From contig CAWAWG010000007.1 in NCBI GenBank assembly GCA_963785645.1, forward strand, positions 62,001 to 126,000: a stretch of DNA of 64,000 nucleotides, written 5' to 3'. The position numbers and the translations under genes were made by a program. This document shows, one piece after another, positions 16,915-24,550 of the stretch (its first letter is position 1; each line of letters starts with the position of its first letter). The notes beneath the pieces were generated by a model. That model ran no database searches, was not told where the DNA came from, and saw only the letters and a list, made by a program, of their open reading frames with translations. The DNA comes from Trebonia sp963785645 (GTDB lineage: Bacteria > Actinomycetota > Actinomycetes > Streptosporangiales > Streptosporangiaceae).

Positions 16915-17709
16915 ATGGCCCCCGCAAAACCCGCATGGGAAGAGGCGCGCGCCCTGATCGAGTCCGAAACCGGACCCGTCAGCGACGTGCAGGTGCTCTC
17001 GTCGGGACGCAACTCCGAGATCTCCGTCATCGTGAACGCCGCCGACGAGGCGACGTTCGTCAAGGGCCGCCGGGCCGGGCACCCCCAGGCGTGGACGCAG
17101 GAACGTGAGAAGGCCGTCAACCCGCTGGTGCGGCACGTCTCGCCCCGGCTGAAGTGGGCGGTGGCCGACGACGCGTGGAGCCTGCTCGGGTACGAGCCCG
17201 CCCCCGGGGCGCACGCCGACTACCGGCCGGGGTCACCCGACCTTCCGAAGGTCGCCGACGCGCTCCGCCAGCTCCAGGACGTCGCCCTGCCCTCCGGCAT
17301 CGAGGTTAAGCAGGCGGAGGACCGCTGGCGCGCATACACCGACAGGCCGGGGCTGCTGGCTGGCCACGCGCTCCTGCACACCGACTGGACTCCCGGCAAC
17401 GTCCTGGTCAGCGACCGGGCGCAGATCGTGGACTGGGCGTGGCCGACGCGTGGGGCCGCGTGGATCGACCCCGCCTGCTGGACGGTCTGGCTCATCGCCT
17501 CCGGGCACGTCCCGGACTCCGCCGAGTCCTGGGCCGCCCGCATCCCCTCCTGGCATGCCGCGCCCGCCAGCGCGCTCAACGAGTACGCGCGCATCCAGGC
17601 CCGAATGTGGGACGGCATCGACGCCGAATCCACCGAGGACTGGACCGCGGCCATGGCCCGCGCCGCACGCCGGTGGGCCAGCCACCGCGACAACCGCTTA
17701 CCCTCCTGA
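16915..17709 (+). CDS. APH/choline-kinase-fold phosphotransferase-like protein
   Basis: 264 residues. Kinase-fold hallmarks of the aminoglycoside/choline kinase family: catalytic loop 'LLHTDWTPGNVLVS' (H-x-D-x4-N) and 'QIVDWAW' in place of the DFG-like metal motif. The N-lobe 'LSSGRNSEISVIVNA...TFVKGRR' has the nucleotide-binding strand and Lys. It lies 70 nt after the peptide gene, with a TAGGAT box (16901-16906) shortly before the ATG. In a RiPP context it could phosphorylate or otherwise tailor the product, or confer self-protection; both are speculation. Substrate unknown. Confidence 0.75.
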   Translation: MAPAKPAWEEARALIESETGPVSDVQVLSSGRNSEISVIVNAADEATFVKGRRAGHPQAWTQEREKAVNPLVRHVSPRLKWAVADDAWSLLGYEPAPGAHADYRPGSPDLPKVADALRQLQDVALPSGIEVKQAEDRWRAYTDRPGLLAGHALLHTDWTPGNVLVSDRAQIVDWAWPTRGAAWIDPACWTVWLIASGHVPDSAESWAARIPSWHAAPASALNEYARIQARMWDGIDAESTEDWTAAMARAARRWASHRDNRLPS

Positions 17710-17722
17710 AGAGGAGCCCTGC

Positions 17723-18190
17723 GTGAGCGACATGGCCACGCCGCAGGTCCACCCGACCGAGCACCTTACCACCCCCGACGGCAGCGACGCCGACATCGAT
17801 ATCGAGATCGTGCCCCTGGTCCGCGCCCTGTGGCAGCTCGGCCTGGCCACCACGGCCTCCTGCCAGGACTTCGGCGAAGGCACCGCCGGCCAGCGGAGCG
17901 CCAACCCGCGCCCCTCCTGGTACGGCGGAGACGCCTTCATCGCCTACCACACCGGCTGGGCCTGGCTCAAGATGCCGGTCCCGGACGCGCTGCGACTAGG
18001 CAACCTCCTGCTCGGCACCGACTTCCACGACCATGTTGCCCGCCGCTGGCAACGCGGCTCGTGGCGCATGCACATCCCCGTCATCTTCGACGAAGACCAC
18101 GGCATCAGCCCAGCCGACACCGCGCAAATCCACCTTCCCAAGGATCAGGTGCCCGACCTGACCAGGACCCTGGCGCACATGGCCCGCTAG
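17723..18190 (+). CDS. Conserved hypothetical protein (155 aa)
   Basis: GTG start with GAGGAG upstream, 13 nt after the kinase-like gene, so the same operon. The product has 'DADIDIEIVPLVRALWQLGLATTASCQDFGEG', a pattern I know from small actinobacterial proteins of unknown function, and 'FIAYHTGWAWLKMPVPDALRLGNLL'. It is soluble, Trp-rich and without signal peptide. Role in the peptide locus is unknown; immunity or a partner of the maturase are possibilities only. Confidence 0.65.
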   Translation: MSDMATPQVHPTEHLTTPDGSDADIDIEIVPLVRALWQLGLATTASCQDFGEGTAGQRSANPRPSWYGGDAFIAYHTGWAWLKMPVPDALRLGNLLLGTDFHDHVARRWQRGSWRMHIPVIFDEDHGISPADTAQIHLPKDQVPDLTRTLAHMAR

Positions 18191-18322
18191 CGCTCCGGAG
18201 ACCCGTCGGCCACCAGGTCGTCGCCCCAGGTACGCCCACAGGTATGACGACCTTTCCGCAGCTGCCCGTGACGGGAACTGAATCCTGTCAACGTTCCAAT
18301 CGCAGTGCATGGTCTAGGGGCG

Positions 18323-18700
18323 CTACATTCGGCGGAGGATGTCCATCATCTCGGTGTCCACGTCGTTGACTGTTAGTTCCCCCTGGATGTCCGAGTAGAG
18401 AGTGAGGGAGTCAGGGCAGCTAGTGCTGGGGCCGCGCTGCCATGGCGTCTGCTGCGCCGTGAACCGGAGCTTGATGACTCCCTCAGCCCACGAGATCAGG
18501 TCGGTCGGCTCTGAGATCGCCGTCCCGAAGATCTTGGAGATCACCGTCACCAGCGCCCATCCGTCAGGGTGCCGCCGGAGTTCGAAGGAGCGCACGTTCA
18601 GCGGTTCGAGTAGCGTCCAGCACTCTGGGTCGTCGCGAGGGTTGTCCCATTCCTGGGGCCTCGATACCTGCGGCCAGCAGTTTCTCGGTGCACAGCGCAC
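18323..18700 (-). CDS. Small hypothetical protein downstream of the large ATPase
   Basis: Up to 125 residues. The GTG at 18700 lies inside the 3' end of the ATPase gene (137-bp overlap); a start further in is possible, for example the GTG that begins 'VRSFELRRHPDGWALVTVISK'. The C-terminal part looks folded and ends 'DVDTEMMDILRRM'. No domain recognised. Overlap with the ATPase in another frame suggests translational coupling and a shared function. Confidence 0.5.
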   Translation of the reverse strand: MRCAPRNCWPQVSRPQEWDNPRDDPECWTLLEPLNVRSFELRRHPDGWALVTVISKIFGTAISEPTDLISWAEGVIKLRFTAQQTPWQRGPSTSCPDSLTLYSDIQGELTVNDVDTEMMDILRRM

Positions 18701-20639
18701 GCGCTTGCTCCGGGGAGGCTTCTGGCGAGATCAACCCTGTGAGGAATCCCAGGCTTGTCCGTGAGCCTTCCCGGTGAAGCACGAAGGTGACATCGCCGTC
18801 CTGCCACGTCCCGGTCCTGCGCTCGCCGTATAGTGCGGTGAGAGCGGACATCACGTAGTAGCCGTCGGGCATGAATGCCTGCTTGTTCTCGCAGGACACC
18901 AGGCCACGCATCAGGTCGGCATTGGCCGTGAGGCCGCCGATGTCCGAGACGACGACCAGCAGGCCGACCCCAGCGCTAGCACCGCGTCGCAGGATTTCCG
19001 TGACCAAGCGCGGGCCGCCCTCGTCCTGGAGCAGGGCGTCGGCGTCGTCAACGGTAACGAGGATGCCCGGCTCTGGCCGCTCCCCGCTTTCCCGCGTCCG
19101 CTCAAGCCTCTCGCTGACGAGATCGCGGATACCCGCCAGGAGTTCGCTGGCTCTGCTCAGGCTCGTGGTGAACAGGCGCTCATCGGCGGCGATAGCTGAC
19201 CAGAATTCCGGAGACGAGTCCTCTTCCCGCTGACCGAGGATGAGCGGTACGACAGCGAACTTGCCCGACAGGCACGCCTGCGCTGCCACCAGGCGCAGCC
19301 AGTTGGACTTGCCCGAGCCCGGGTCTCCTAGGACCAGCGCCGAAGCGACATGGTTCGAGGCGGGCCGGTGGAGCCGTACCCGGGCGGGCGCGCCGTCGCC
19401 GAGGTACTCACCGACGACGATGGTCCCGGCGGCGGGGTCGTAGGTTGACTCGCCGTTGAAGAGGATCGGCTCCGTGATTCTCCGGCGTGCTTCGCGGGCC
19501 TGGGCGAGGATGGAGCGCAGGCTGGAGTGCACGTCTGCCCGCTGTTCCGGGCTGGGGTCGGACGGGACGCCGCGGCGCAAGACGATCCCGGGCGGCTTGC
19601 GTTCCGCCGGTGCCTCGTCCCCGAAGACGCGCAGGACGACGGCACTGGCGTCCTCCCAGCCTTCGAAGATCTGCTGGCCGTCCCGGACGAGCCGTGCGCC
19701 GATGCGCCAGTCGCTGATCTCAGGTGCCGAGATTCCCCGGCGAGCGGACCTTACCGGGTTCGGCGGGATGTCGTGGGAGATGAAGTGACCGCGCGGACCT
19801 TGCGGTTCCTGGGCCGAGTGGAACCGCGCCAGCCCCCACCAGCCGCTCAGGTGCACGTGGATGAGGCGGAACCCCGCCGCCCGCATCGCGTCCATATCCT
19901 CGGTCGGCTGGTCCGCACGCCACTCGGTGAGGTTCTCGTTGTAGTGCGGCACGAAGTAGGCGATCAGGGCATGCTCGACCACGTCCACGGCCGGCTTGAG
20001 GAGCCGACCCTCCACTGTGGCGAAAGTCGAGTGGAAGGCGGTGAGGCTCGGCCCGTCCTCGTCATCGTCTATGTGGTCATCGCCGGACATGTGTGCATGC
20101 TCGATGGACAAGGGGGCGACGAAGATTTCGTAGCTGTCGTTGACGTGATGCTCGTGGATCATCTGGAGCTTCTCGTGAACCTTGGTTCTCGTCCAGGCGT
20201 TCCGCGATCCGTCCTTGCCGAACGCCTTGCCGATGTAAAGGACCTCCTGGCGCGCGATGGCCGGATCTGCCGTCGAGAGGAACGACGCCAGCGCCCACGC
20301 GTCCCCGTGGAACAACTCGCCGCCCACATCCACCGAGAAGTACGCCCCGTCGGCGTAGACCTGGAAGTCCCGGAGATCGCCCGTGCCGTAGAAGTCCGAG
20401 CCGAACGTGTACACACGCTCGGGATCAGCGGGGTTCCCCCGAGTCACGAAATCGGCCGTGAGCATGTTGTCGTGGACCTGTACCGACTCACCGAGGATCC
20501 GGACCGACGGACGGCGGGCGATGATGTACCAGTGACTGCTGCGCAGCGCCGTGGCAAGTGCGGACGAGTCGCTTGGTTCGGTGAACCGCCGCTGGTACAC
20601 ATGGTCCACCTTGAGCCGGTAATGAAGCGTGCCTGCCAT
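18564..20639 (-). CDS. Large P-loop ATPase (FtsK/HerA-like) with an N-terminal 'LYIGKAFGKDG' domain
   Basis: 691 residues from the ATG at 20639. Walker A 'GDPGSGKS' near residue 437 and Walker B 'ILVTVDDADALL' near 524, with 'SDIGGLTANADLMRGLVSCENKQAF' downstream, resemble FtsK/HerA-type or other additional-strand ATPases. Around residue 130 'VLYIGKAFGKDGSRNAWTRTKVHEKL' recalls a GIY-YIG-like fold, seen in some hypothetical and phage-conflict proteins. No transmembrane segment is evident. The frame stays open for 106 codons upstream through a repeat element, which I exclude. It may form a two-gene unit with the small ORF at its 3' end. A role in DNA processing or defence is inference; I do not recognise the system. 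Confidence 0.65.
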   Translation of the reverse strand: MAGTLHYRLKVDHVYQRRFTEPSDSSALATALRSSHWYIIARRPSVRILGESVQVHDNMLTADFVTRGNPADPERVYTFGSDFYGTGDLRDFQVYADGAYFSVDVGGELFHGDAWALASFLSTADPAIARQEVLYIGKAFGKDGSRNAWTRTKVHEKLQMIHEHHVNDSYEIFVAPLSIEHAHMSGDDHIDDDEDGPSLTAFHSTFATVEGRLLKPAVDVVEHALIAYFVPHYNENLTEWRADQPTEDMDAMRAAGFRLIHVHLSGWWGLARFHSAQEPQGPRGHFISHDIPPNPVRSARRGISAPEISDWRIGARLVRDGQQIFEGWEDASAVVLRVFGDEAPAERKPPGIVLRRGVPSDPSPEQRADVHSSLRSILAQAREARRRITEPILFNGESTYDPAAGTIVVGEYLGDGAPARVRLHRPASNHVASALVLGDPGSGKSNWLRLVAAQACLSGKFAVVPLILGQREEDSSPEFWSAIAADERLFTTSLSRASELLAGIRDLVSERLERTRESGERPEPGILVTVDDADALLQDEGGPRLVTEILRRGASAGVGLLVVVSDIGGLTANADLMRGLVSCENKQAFMPDGYYVMSALTALYGERRTGTWQDGDVTFVLHREGSRTSLGFLTGLISPEASPEQARALCTEKLLAAGIEAPGMGQPSRRPRVLDATRTAERALLRTPAAP

Positions 20640-20808
20640 GCGTACCCGTCCGGTGACTATCTGTACGAATCCAACTAAATGTTGACCTGGGACGCGGAAG
20701 ATCGCAACACCCCATCGCCAAGATTCACGGTAAAGAGGCAGAACCGGATGGCCAGTTGACCGCTCAAATGGGTGGCACGCCCGGAGGGACCTGAACCGTA
20801 AGCACAGC

Positions 20809-20906
20809 CATGAAAGCCACAATTCAGTAACGGGGTTGCCCGCACTGTTGCGCATCGTGTGCGGCCTGAACTCCGAAAACCGGCAACCGTGCCGCCCGGC
20901 GGCCCC
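20809..20906 (+). repeat. Diverged direct repeat, copy A
   Basis: Starts ATGAAAGCCACAATTC and ends GTGCCGCCCGGCGGCCCC. It aligns along its whole length (about 95 bp) with copy B at 22399-22491, by eye about three quarters identical. The pair flanks the reductase and DUF998 genes in direct orientation. Confidence 0.6.
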
Positions 20907-20953
20907 TGATGCCCGCGAGCCAGAGTCGCTGTCATCGCGATCGACTGATTCTG

Positions 20954-21544
20954 TCATCCCATCGACGGATAACGGGGGTGGAACTCTAGGTGCAGGACGC
21001 CACTGCTGCCGAGGGGGCTGCAGGCAGCAGATCCAAGGTCGGCAGGTTCGGTTCCGTCGGGGAATAGGCGGGTGCCGGTGCCCATGATGACCGGGAAGGC
21101 AAACAAGTGGAGTTCGTCCAGCAGGTGCTCCGAGAGCAGCCAGCGAACCAGCGTGGCGCTACCGCTGACGTTGATGTTCCTGCCCGGCTCCTGCTTGAGG
21201 GCGGTGAGCTCCTTCCGGAGGCTGGTGCTGATCACGGTCGTGTTCTGCCAGTCCGCCTTGTCCAGCGTGGAGGAGACGACGATCTTGCGCATGGCGTTCA
21301 TCTGGTCGGCCATGCCGCCGGCCTGCCTTGCGAAGAACGCGGCGAACCCCTGGTAGGTCACCCGGCCCAGCAGCAGGGTATCGCTGGCGGCGCTCATGAC
21401 GCCGACTTGCATCCCCACTTCGGGGGCGTTGAAGTAACGGCTGGTCAACTTATCGGTAGGGGACAGTGCAGGCGTGTGGCCGGTCCAGCCAGCTTCCACG
21501 ATGCCGTCCAGCGAGATGTATTCGCTTGCGACGATCTTGCGCAT
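20954..21544 (-). CDS. RibD C-terminal/dihydrofolate-reductase-like protein
   Basis: 196 residues of the 'RibD_C' fold: 'MRKIVASEYISLDGIVEA' opening, 'DTLLLGRVTYQGFAAFF', 'MRKIVVSSTLDKADWQNT' and 'LVRWLLSEHLLDELHLFAFPVIMGTGTRLF'. Members bind NADPH and reduce pterin-like or other substrates; the physiological substrate is usually unknown. Start ATG has GGAGAAG upstream. The C-terminal 25 residues are slightly off the family pattern. It is flanked by the DUF998 gene and repeat A. Confidence 0.85.
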   Translation of the reverse strand: MRKIVASEYISLDGIVEAGWTGHTPALSPTDKLTSRYFNAPEVGMQVGVMSAASDTLLLGRVTYQGFAAFFARQAGGMADQMNAMRKIVVSSTLDKADWQNTTVISTSLRKELTALKQEPGRNINVSGSATLVRWLLSEHLLDELHLFAFPVIMGTGTRLFPDGTEPADLGSAACSPLGSSGVLHLEFHPRYPSMG

Positions 21545-21642
21545 GATCTTCTCCTTGGTTGCATGAGCACGCGTACTCGTGTGAGGCCTGGTCGTGGCGG
21601 CGTGATAGATGGCGATGAGTACGCGCTAGGCGACCGCCCGGG

Positions 21643-22350
21643 TCAGCTCCCTGCCAGTGCACTCCGGCGAGCGTCGGCATCACGGGTGCGGCCGTAGAGA
21701 TCTACGGCGATGGCAGTTAGCCAGGCGCTGCTGATGACGACCGCGGCGGTGAAGCCGAGGTTGATCGCCGGGCTGGCCGCGCCGGTCGCGATCCCGGCGA
21801 ACCCGACTGCGAACACCACCCCCACGGCACCGGATGCGACGGCGTCCCTGCGGTCAGCCCGCCTGTGGTAGCTGCGTGCGATGACGAAGCAGGCGGCGAT
21901 CAGGCACGCGAAACCGAGCGAGCCGAACAGCAGGTGCAGCATGCCGTGACCGCTGACGTGCGCGGCACGCCCGCCCGGAGTGCCAGCCGGGAATCCGTCA
22001 GCTGCATCGGCACGGAAGATGCCCGCGCCGATGAGCCCGAGGCCGTAGCCGACGAGCAGCCGGGGTGCCCAGGTGCCGGCGACGGCGAAGCGGCCGATCG
22101 CCCGTCGCACCCCCACGGCACCGGCGATGATCATCACGCCGGTCAGGATGAGGTTGGCCTGCTGGATCCAGCCCAGGTGCCCGAGCGCGAGCAGGCTCCA
22201 CTCATCGCGAGCCAGGTCGAAGCCATGCCGGGTCAGCGCCTGCATCAGGGAGACGATGACATAGAACGGGCCGGCGAGGGCGAGGTAGCCGAGCAGGCTA
22301 CGCGTGACATTCCCAAGGGTGCTGTACCTGATCGAGGACGAACAGGTCAC
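21643..22350 (-). CDS. DUF998-type integral membrane protein
   Basis: About 235 residues with six or seven hydrophobic segments ('LLGYLALAGPFYVIVSLMQAL', 'ANLILTGVMIIAGAVGVRRAI', 'LLFGSLGFACLIAACFVIARSY', 'FTAAVVISSAWLTAIAVDLYGRT'). The conserved 'TRHGFDLARDEWSLLALGHLGWIQQANLI' is typical of DUF998. I prefer the GTG at 22350, with GGAGGTG nine bases upstream; an ORF start at 22371 would overlap that site. Function of the family is unknown. Confidence 0.75.
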   Translation of the reverse strand: MTCSSSIRYSTLGNVTRSLLGYLALAGPFYVIVSLMQALTRHGFDLARDEWSLLALGHLGWIQQANLILTGVMIIAGAVGVRRAIGRFAVAGTWAPRLLVGYGLGLIGAGIFRADAADGFPAGTPGGRAAHVSGHGMLHLLFGSLGFACLIAACFVIARSYHRRADRRDAVASGAVGVVFAVGFAGIATGAASPAINLGFTAAVVISSAWLTAIAVDLYGRTRDADARRSALAGS

Positions 22351-22398
22351 GATCATCATCACCTCCGTCACGCACCGCGCCGACGCTTACCGCACGCG

Positions 22399-22491
22399 AT
22401 GAAAGCCGCAATTCCGCGGGGTTGTCGACACCACTGCGCATCCTGTGCCGTCTGACCAGCGGAAACAGTCAAGCGTGCCGCCCGGCGGCCC
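22399..22491 (+). repeat. Diverged direct repeat, copy B
   Basis: Second copy of the repeat at 20809-20906, starting ATGAAAGCCGCAATTCCG. It lies just upstream of the DUF998 gene and inside the eroded 22.4-23.0 kb stretch. Confidence 0.6.
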
Positions 22492-22552
22492 TCTCTTACC
22501 GCCACCGCGCTCGGCCCAGCGGGCGTAGAGACGGGGCTGCGCGCTGTGCGGC

Positions 22553-22789
22553 TCAGCGGCCCGACGGCGGGTGAGACCGCTTTGCTTGACGTCTTCCCGG
22601 TGTCGGGCTCCGTCCCGGGAGTGTGTCCGGCGGGCCCCGTAGGCCGAGGACGCGAGCGGAGCCGGTGAGCAGGAACCGGCCGGGACGCGGGTCGGCGTCA
22701 ACCGTTTCCTTGATCGCGAGCAGCAGTTCGGGCACCCGCTGGACCTCATCGATGATCATGAAGTCAGCGCGGGGACGAACCATGTTCAT
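22553..22789 (-). pseudogene. Fragment of an AAA ATPase (DUF4143-type)
   Basis: Reads 'RADFMIIDEVQRVPELLLAIKETVDADPRPGRFLLTGSARVLGL', the Walker B and sensor region of the common 'ATP-binding protein/DUF4143' family. Walker A and the C-terminal nuclease-like domain are absent and the frame degenerates after about 55 residues, so only an internal scrap of a ~400-residue protein remains. Confidence 0.7.
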
Positions 22790-22868
22790 CTAGCCGCCAC
22801 TGTGCTGTTTAAATAGCCGAATGGTGTGTGTTGATCTAGCCGAACTAGCAATGATGATCTAGCCGCTC
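22786..22868. repeat. Short interspersed CTAGCCG repeats
   Basis: The heptamer TAGCCG preceded by CT or AA occurs at about 22789, 22813, 22833 and 22858 (GATCTAGCCG twice). Stops occur in all frames. Spaced short repeats like this are found inside IS ends, for example of IS21-type elements; here they are probably a remnant. Confidence 0.35.
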
Positions 22869-22874
22869 CACGCC

Positions 22875-22993
22875 GGAGACAACATCCAACCCACCGCCAT
22901 CGACCAGGTCTGTATCCAGCGCGTCGCCGATGTGATGCACCAGTTCGGTGTTGCACAGCCGGTTCAACGTCGCCCCGGTGATCGGGCCCCTGA
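22875..22993 (+). pseudogene. C-terminal remnant of a NitT/TauT binding protein
   Basis: Translates as 'NIQPTAIDQVCIQRVADVMHQFG', matching 'NIYPTSIDKVRIQRVADVMYQFG' of the lipoprotein at 2423-3421. A one-base deletion follows, after which the other frame gives 'RFNVAPVIGP' to the same stop position. Only the last 40 codons remain, so this is a decayed paralog or dispersed duplicate. Confidence 0.8.
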
Positions 22994-23070
22994 CGCGCCC
23001 TCGGGCACCGCCGCGGCGATCGGCCCGCGATCCGCGACATAACCGGCGGGCCGGCGTTGTTGGTCCTGAG

Positions 23071-24501
23071 GTGATCACCGCCCGGCACCGCGACATCGCC
23101 CTGCTGGTCGCCGGGTGTTACTTCATGGAAATGCTGGACGGAACAATCGTCACCACGGCGTCTCCGCAGATCGGGCGGTCGCTGCGGGCGCCCGCCGCCG
23201 AGGTCGGCCTTGTCGTCACCGCGTACCTGCTGACGCTGGCCGCGCTGATCCCGCTGTCCGGGTGGCTGACCCGCCGGTACGGGAACCGGGTGGTGTTCCT
23301 GACCGCGATCGCGCTGTTCACCGCGGCCTCGGTGGGCTGCGCGGCGAGCGTGAACCTCGGGATGCTGGTCGCCATGCGGGTGCTGCAGGGCGCCGGCGGG
23401 GCGATGATGGTGCCGGTCGGGCGGACCATGGTCCTGTCCCCCGCCGCCAAGGAGGACATACTCCGGCTGACGTCCTACGTGGTCTGGCCGGGGCTGCTCG
23501 CGCCGGTGGTCGCGCCGCTGGCCGGCGGGCTCATCACCACCTACGCGACCTGGCACTGGATGTTCCTCATCAACGTCCCGCTCGGCGTGGTCGCGTTCGC
23601 CGTGGCGTGGCGGCTGGTCACCGCGGGGCCGGCGGCGGCCGGCGGCGCCGCGGCGCCGCCGCTGGACTGGGCCGGGGTCTTGCTGACCTGTGCCGGCCTG
23701 GGGGGTCTGACCTACACCGCCCGCCTGTTGAGCCTGCCCGCTCCGCCGGCCGGGCAGACGGCGGCGTTCGGCGTGGCCTCGGCGGCGCTGCTGGCCGGGG
23801 CGGTAGTCCACCTGCGGCGCGCCGCTCATCCTCTGCTGAACCTGCGTCCCCTCTCGGTGCGCACGTTCCGGGTGTCGCAGCTCGGCTGCACCATGTACTA
23901 CTTCGTGGTCGGCGCGCTGCCGTTCCTGCTGCCGCTCATGTTCCAGGTCCAGTTCGGCTGGTCGCCGGTGAAGTCGGGAGCGGTTACCGCGTTCGTGTTC
24001 GCCGGGAACGTGGGGATCAAGCCGGCCACCACGCCGCTGATCAACCGGTTCGGCTTCCGGCCGCTGCTGGTCGCCTCGGCGCTGGGCACGGCCGTCGTCG
24101 TGGCCGCTCTCGGGTTCACCAGCGCCTCGACGCCGGTCGCGGTGATCGCCGCGCTGGCCCTGGCGAGCGGTGTCACCAGGTCGACCGGGTTCACCGTCTA
24201 CACCACGGTCGGGCTCGCGGACATGGTGCCCGGGCTCATGCGCGACGCGAACACCCTCGCCGCCACGTCCTTGCAGCTCGGCGCGGGCCTTGCGGTGGCG
24301 GGCGCCGCCGTGGCGCTGCGCGTCGGCGACGCGGTCACCGGCGGCGGCCAGGCGGCGTTCACCGTCGCGTTCTGCCTCCTGGCCCTGGTCGCGGCGGGCT
24401 GCGCGGCCGGGGCGCTGCGGCTGGACCCGGCGGCCGGGGACGCGGCCCGCCGTCCTCGCCCCGCCGCCGTCCCGTCCGCACCGTCCGGTCAAGCCGGGTA
24501 G
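23071..24501 (+). CDS. MFS exporter, DHA2 (EmrB/QacA) subfamily
   Basis: 476 residues from a GTG. Motif A-like 'GWLTRRYGNRVVFL' follows TM2, 'MEMLDGTIVTTASPQIG' is the DHA2 motif D1 in TM1, and 'APLAGGLITTYATWHWMFLINVPLG' is motif C. About 13-14 hydrophobic segments. It probably exports drugs or a metabolite by proton antiport. The start directly follows the binding-protein remnant, so its original promoter context may have been disturbed. The nearby MarR gene is on the other strand beyond clcA. Substrate unknown. Confidence 0.87.
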   Translation: MITARHRDIALLVAGCYFMEMLDGTIVTTASPQIGRSLRAPAAEVGLVVTAYLLTLAALIPLSGWLTRRYGNRVVFLTAIALFTAASVGCAASVNLGMLVAMRVLQGAGGAMMVPVGRTMVLSPAAKEDILRLTSYVVWPGLLAPVVAPLAGGLITTYATWHWMFLINVPLGVVAFAVAWRLVTAGPAAAGGAAAPPLDWAGVLLTCAGLGGLTYTARLLSLPAPPAGQTAAFGVASAALLAGAVVHLRRAAHPLLNLRPLSVRTFRVSQLGCTMYYFVVGALPFLLPLMFQVQFGWSPVKSGAVTAFVFAGNVGIKPATTPLINRFGFRPLLVASALGTAVVVAALGFTSASTPVAVIAALALASGVTRSTGFTVYTTVGLADMVPGLMRDANTLAATSLQLGAGLAVAGAAVALRVGDAVTGGGQAAFTVAFCLLALVAAGCAAGALRLDPAAGDAARRPRPAAVPSAPSGQAG

Positions 24502-24550
24502 GAGCGCAGGGCGCCGGCCGTCCCGGACCCGGCCCGCGGACGCCGGCCCG

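Noticed and set aside
20640..20957. 106-codon N-terminal extension of the large ATPase
   Set aside because: It is made of the direct repeat and has no start signal; the ATG at 20639 begins plausible protein sequence.
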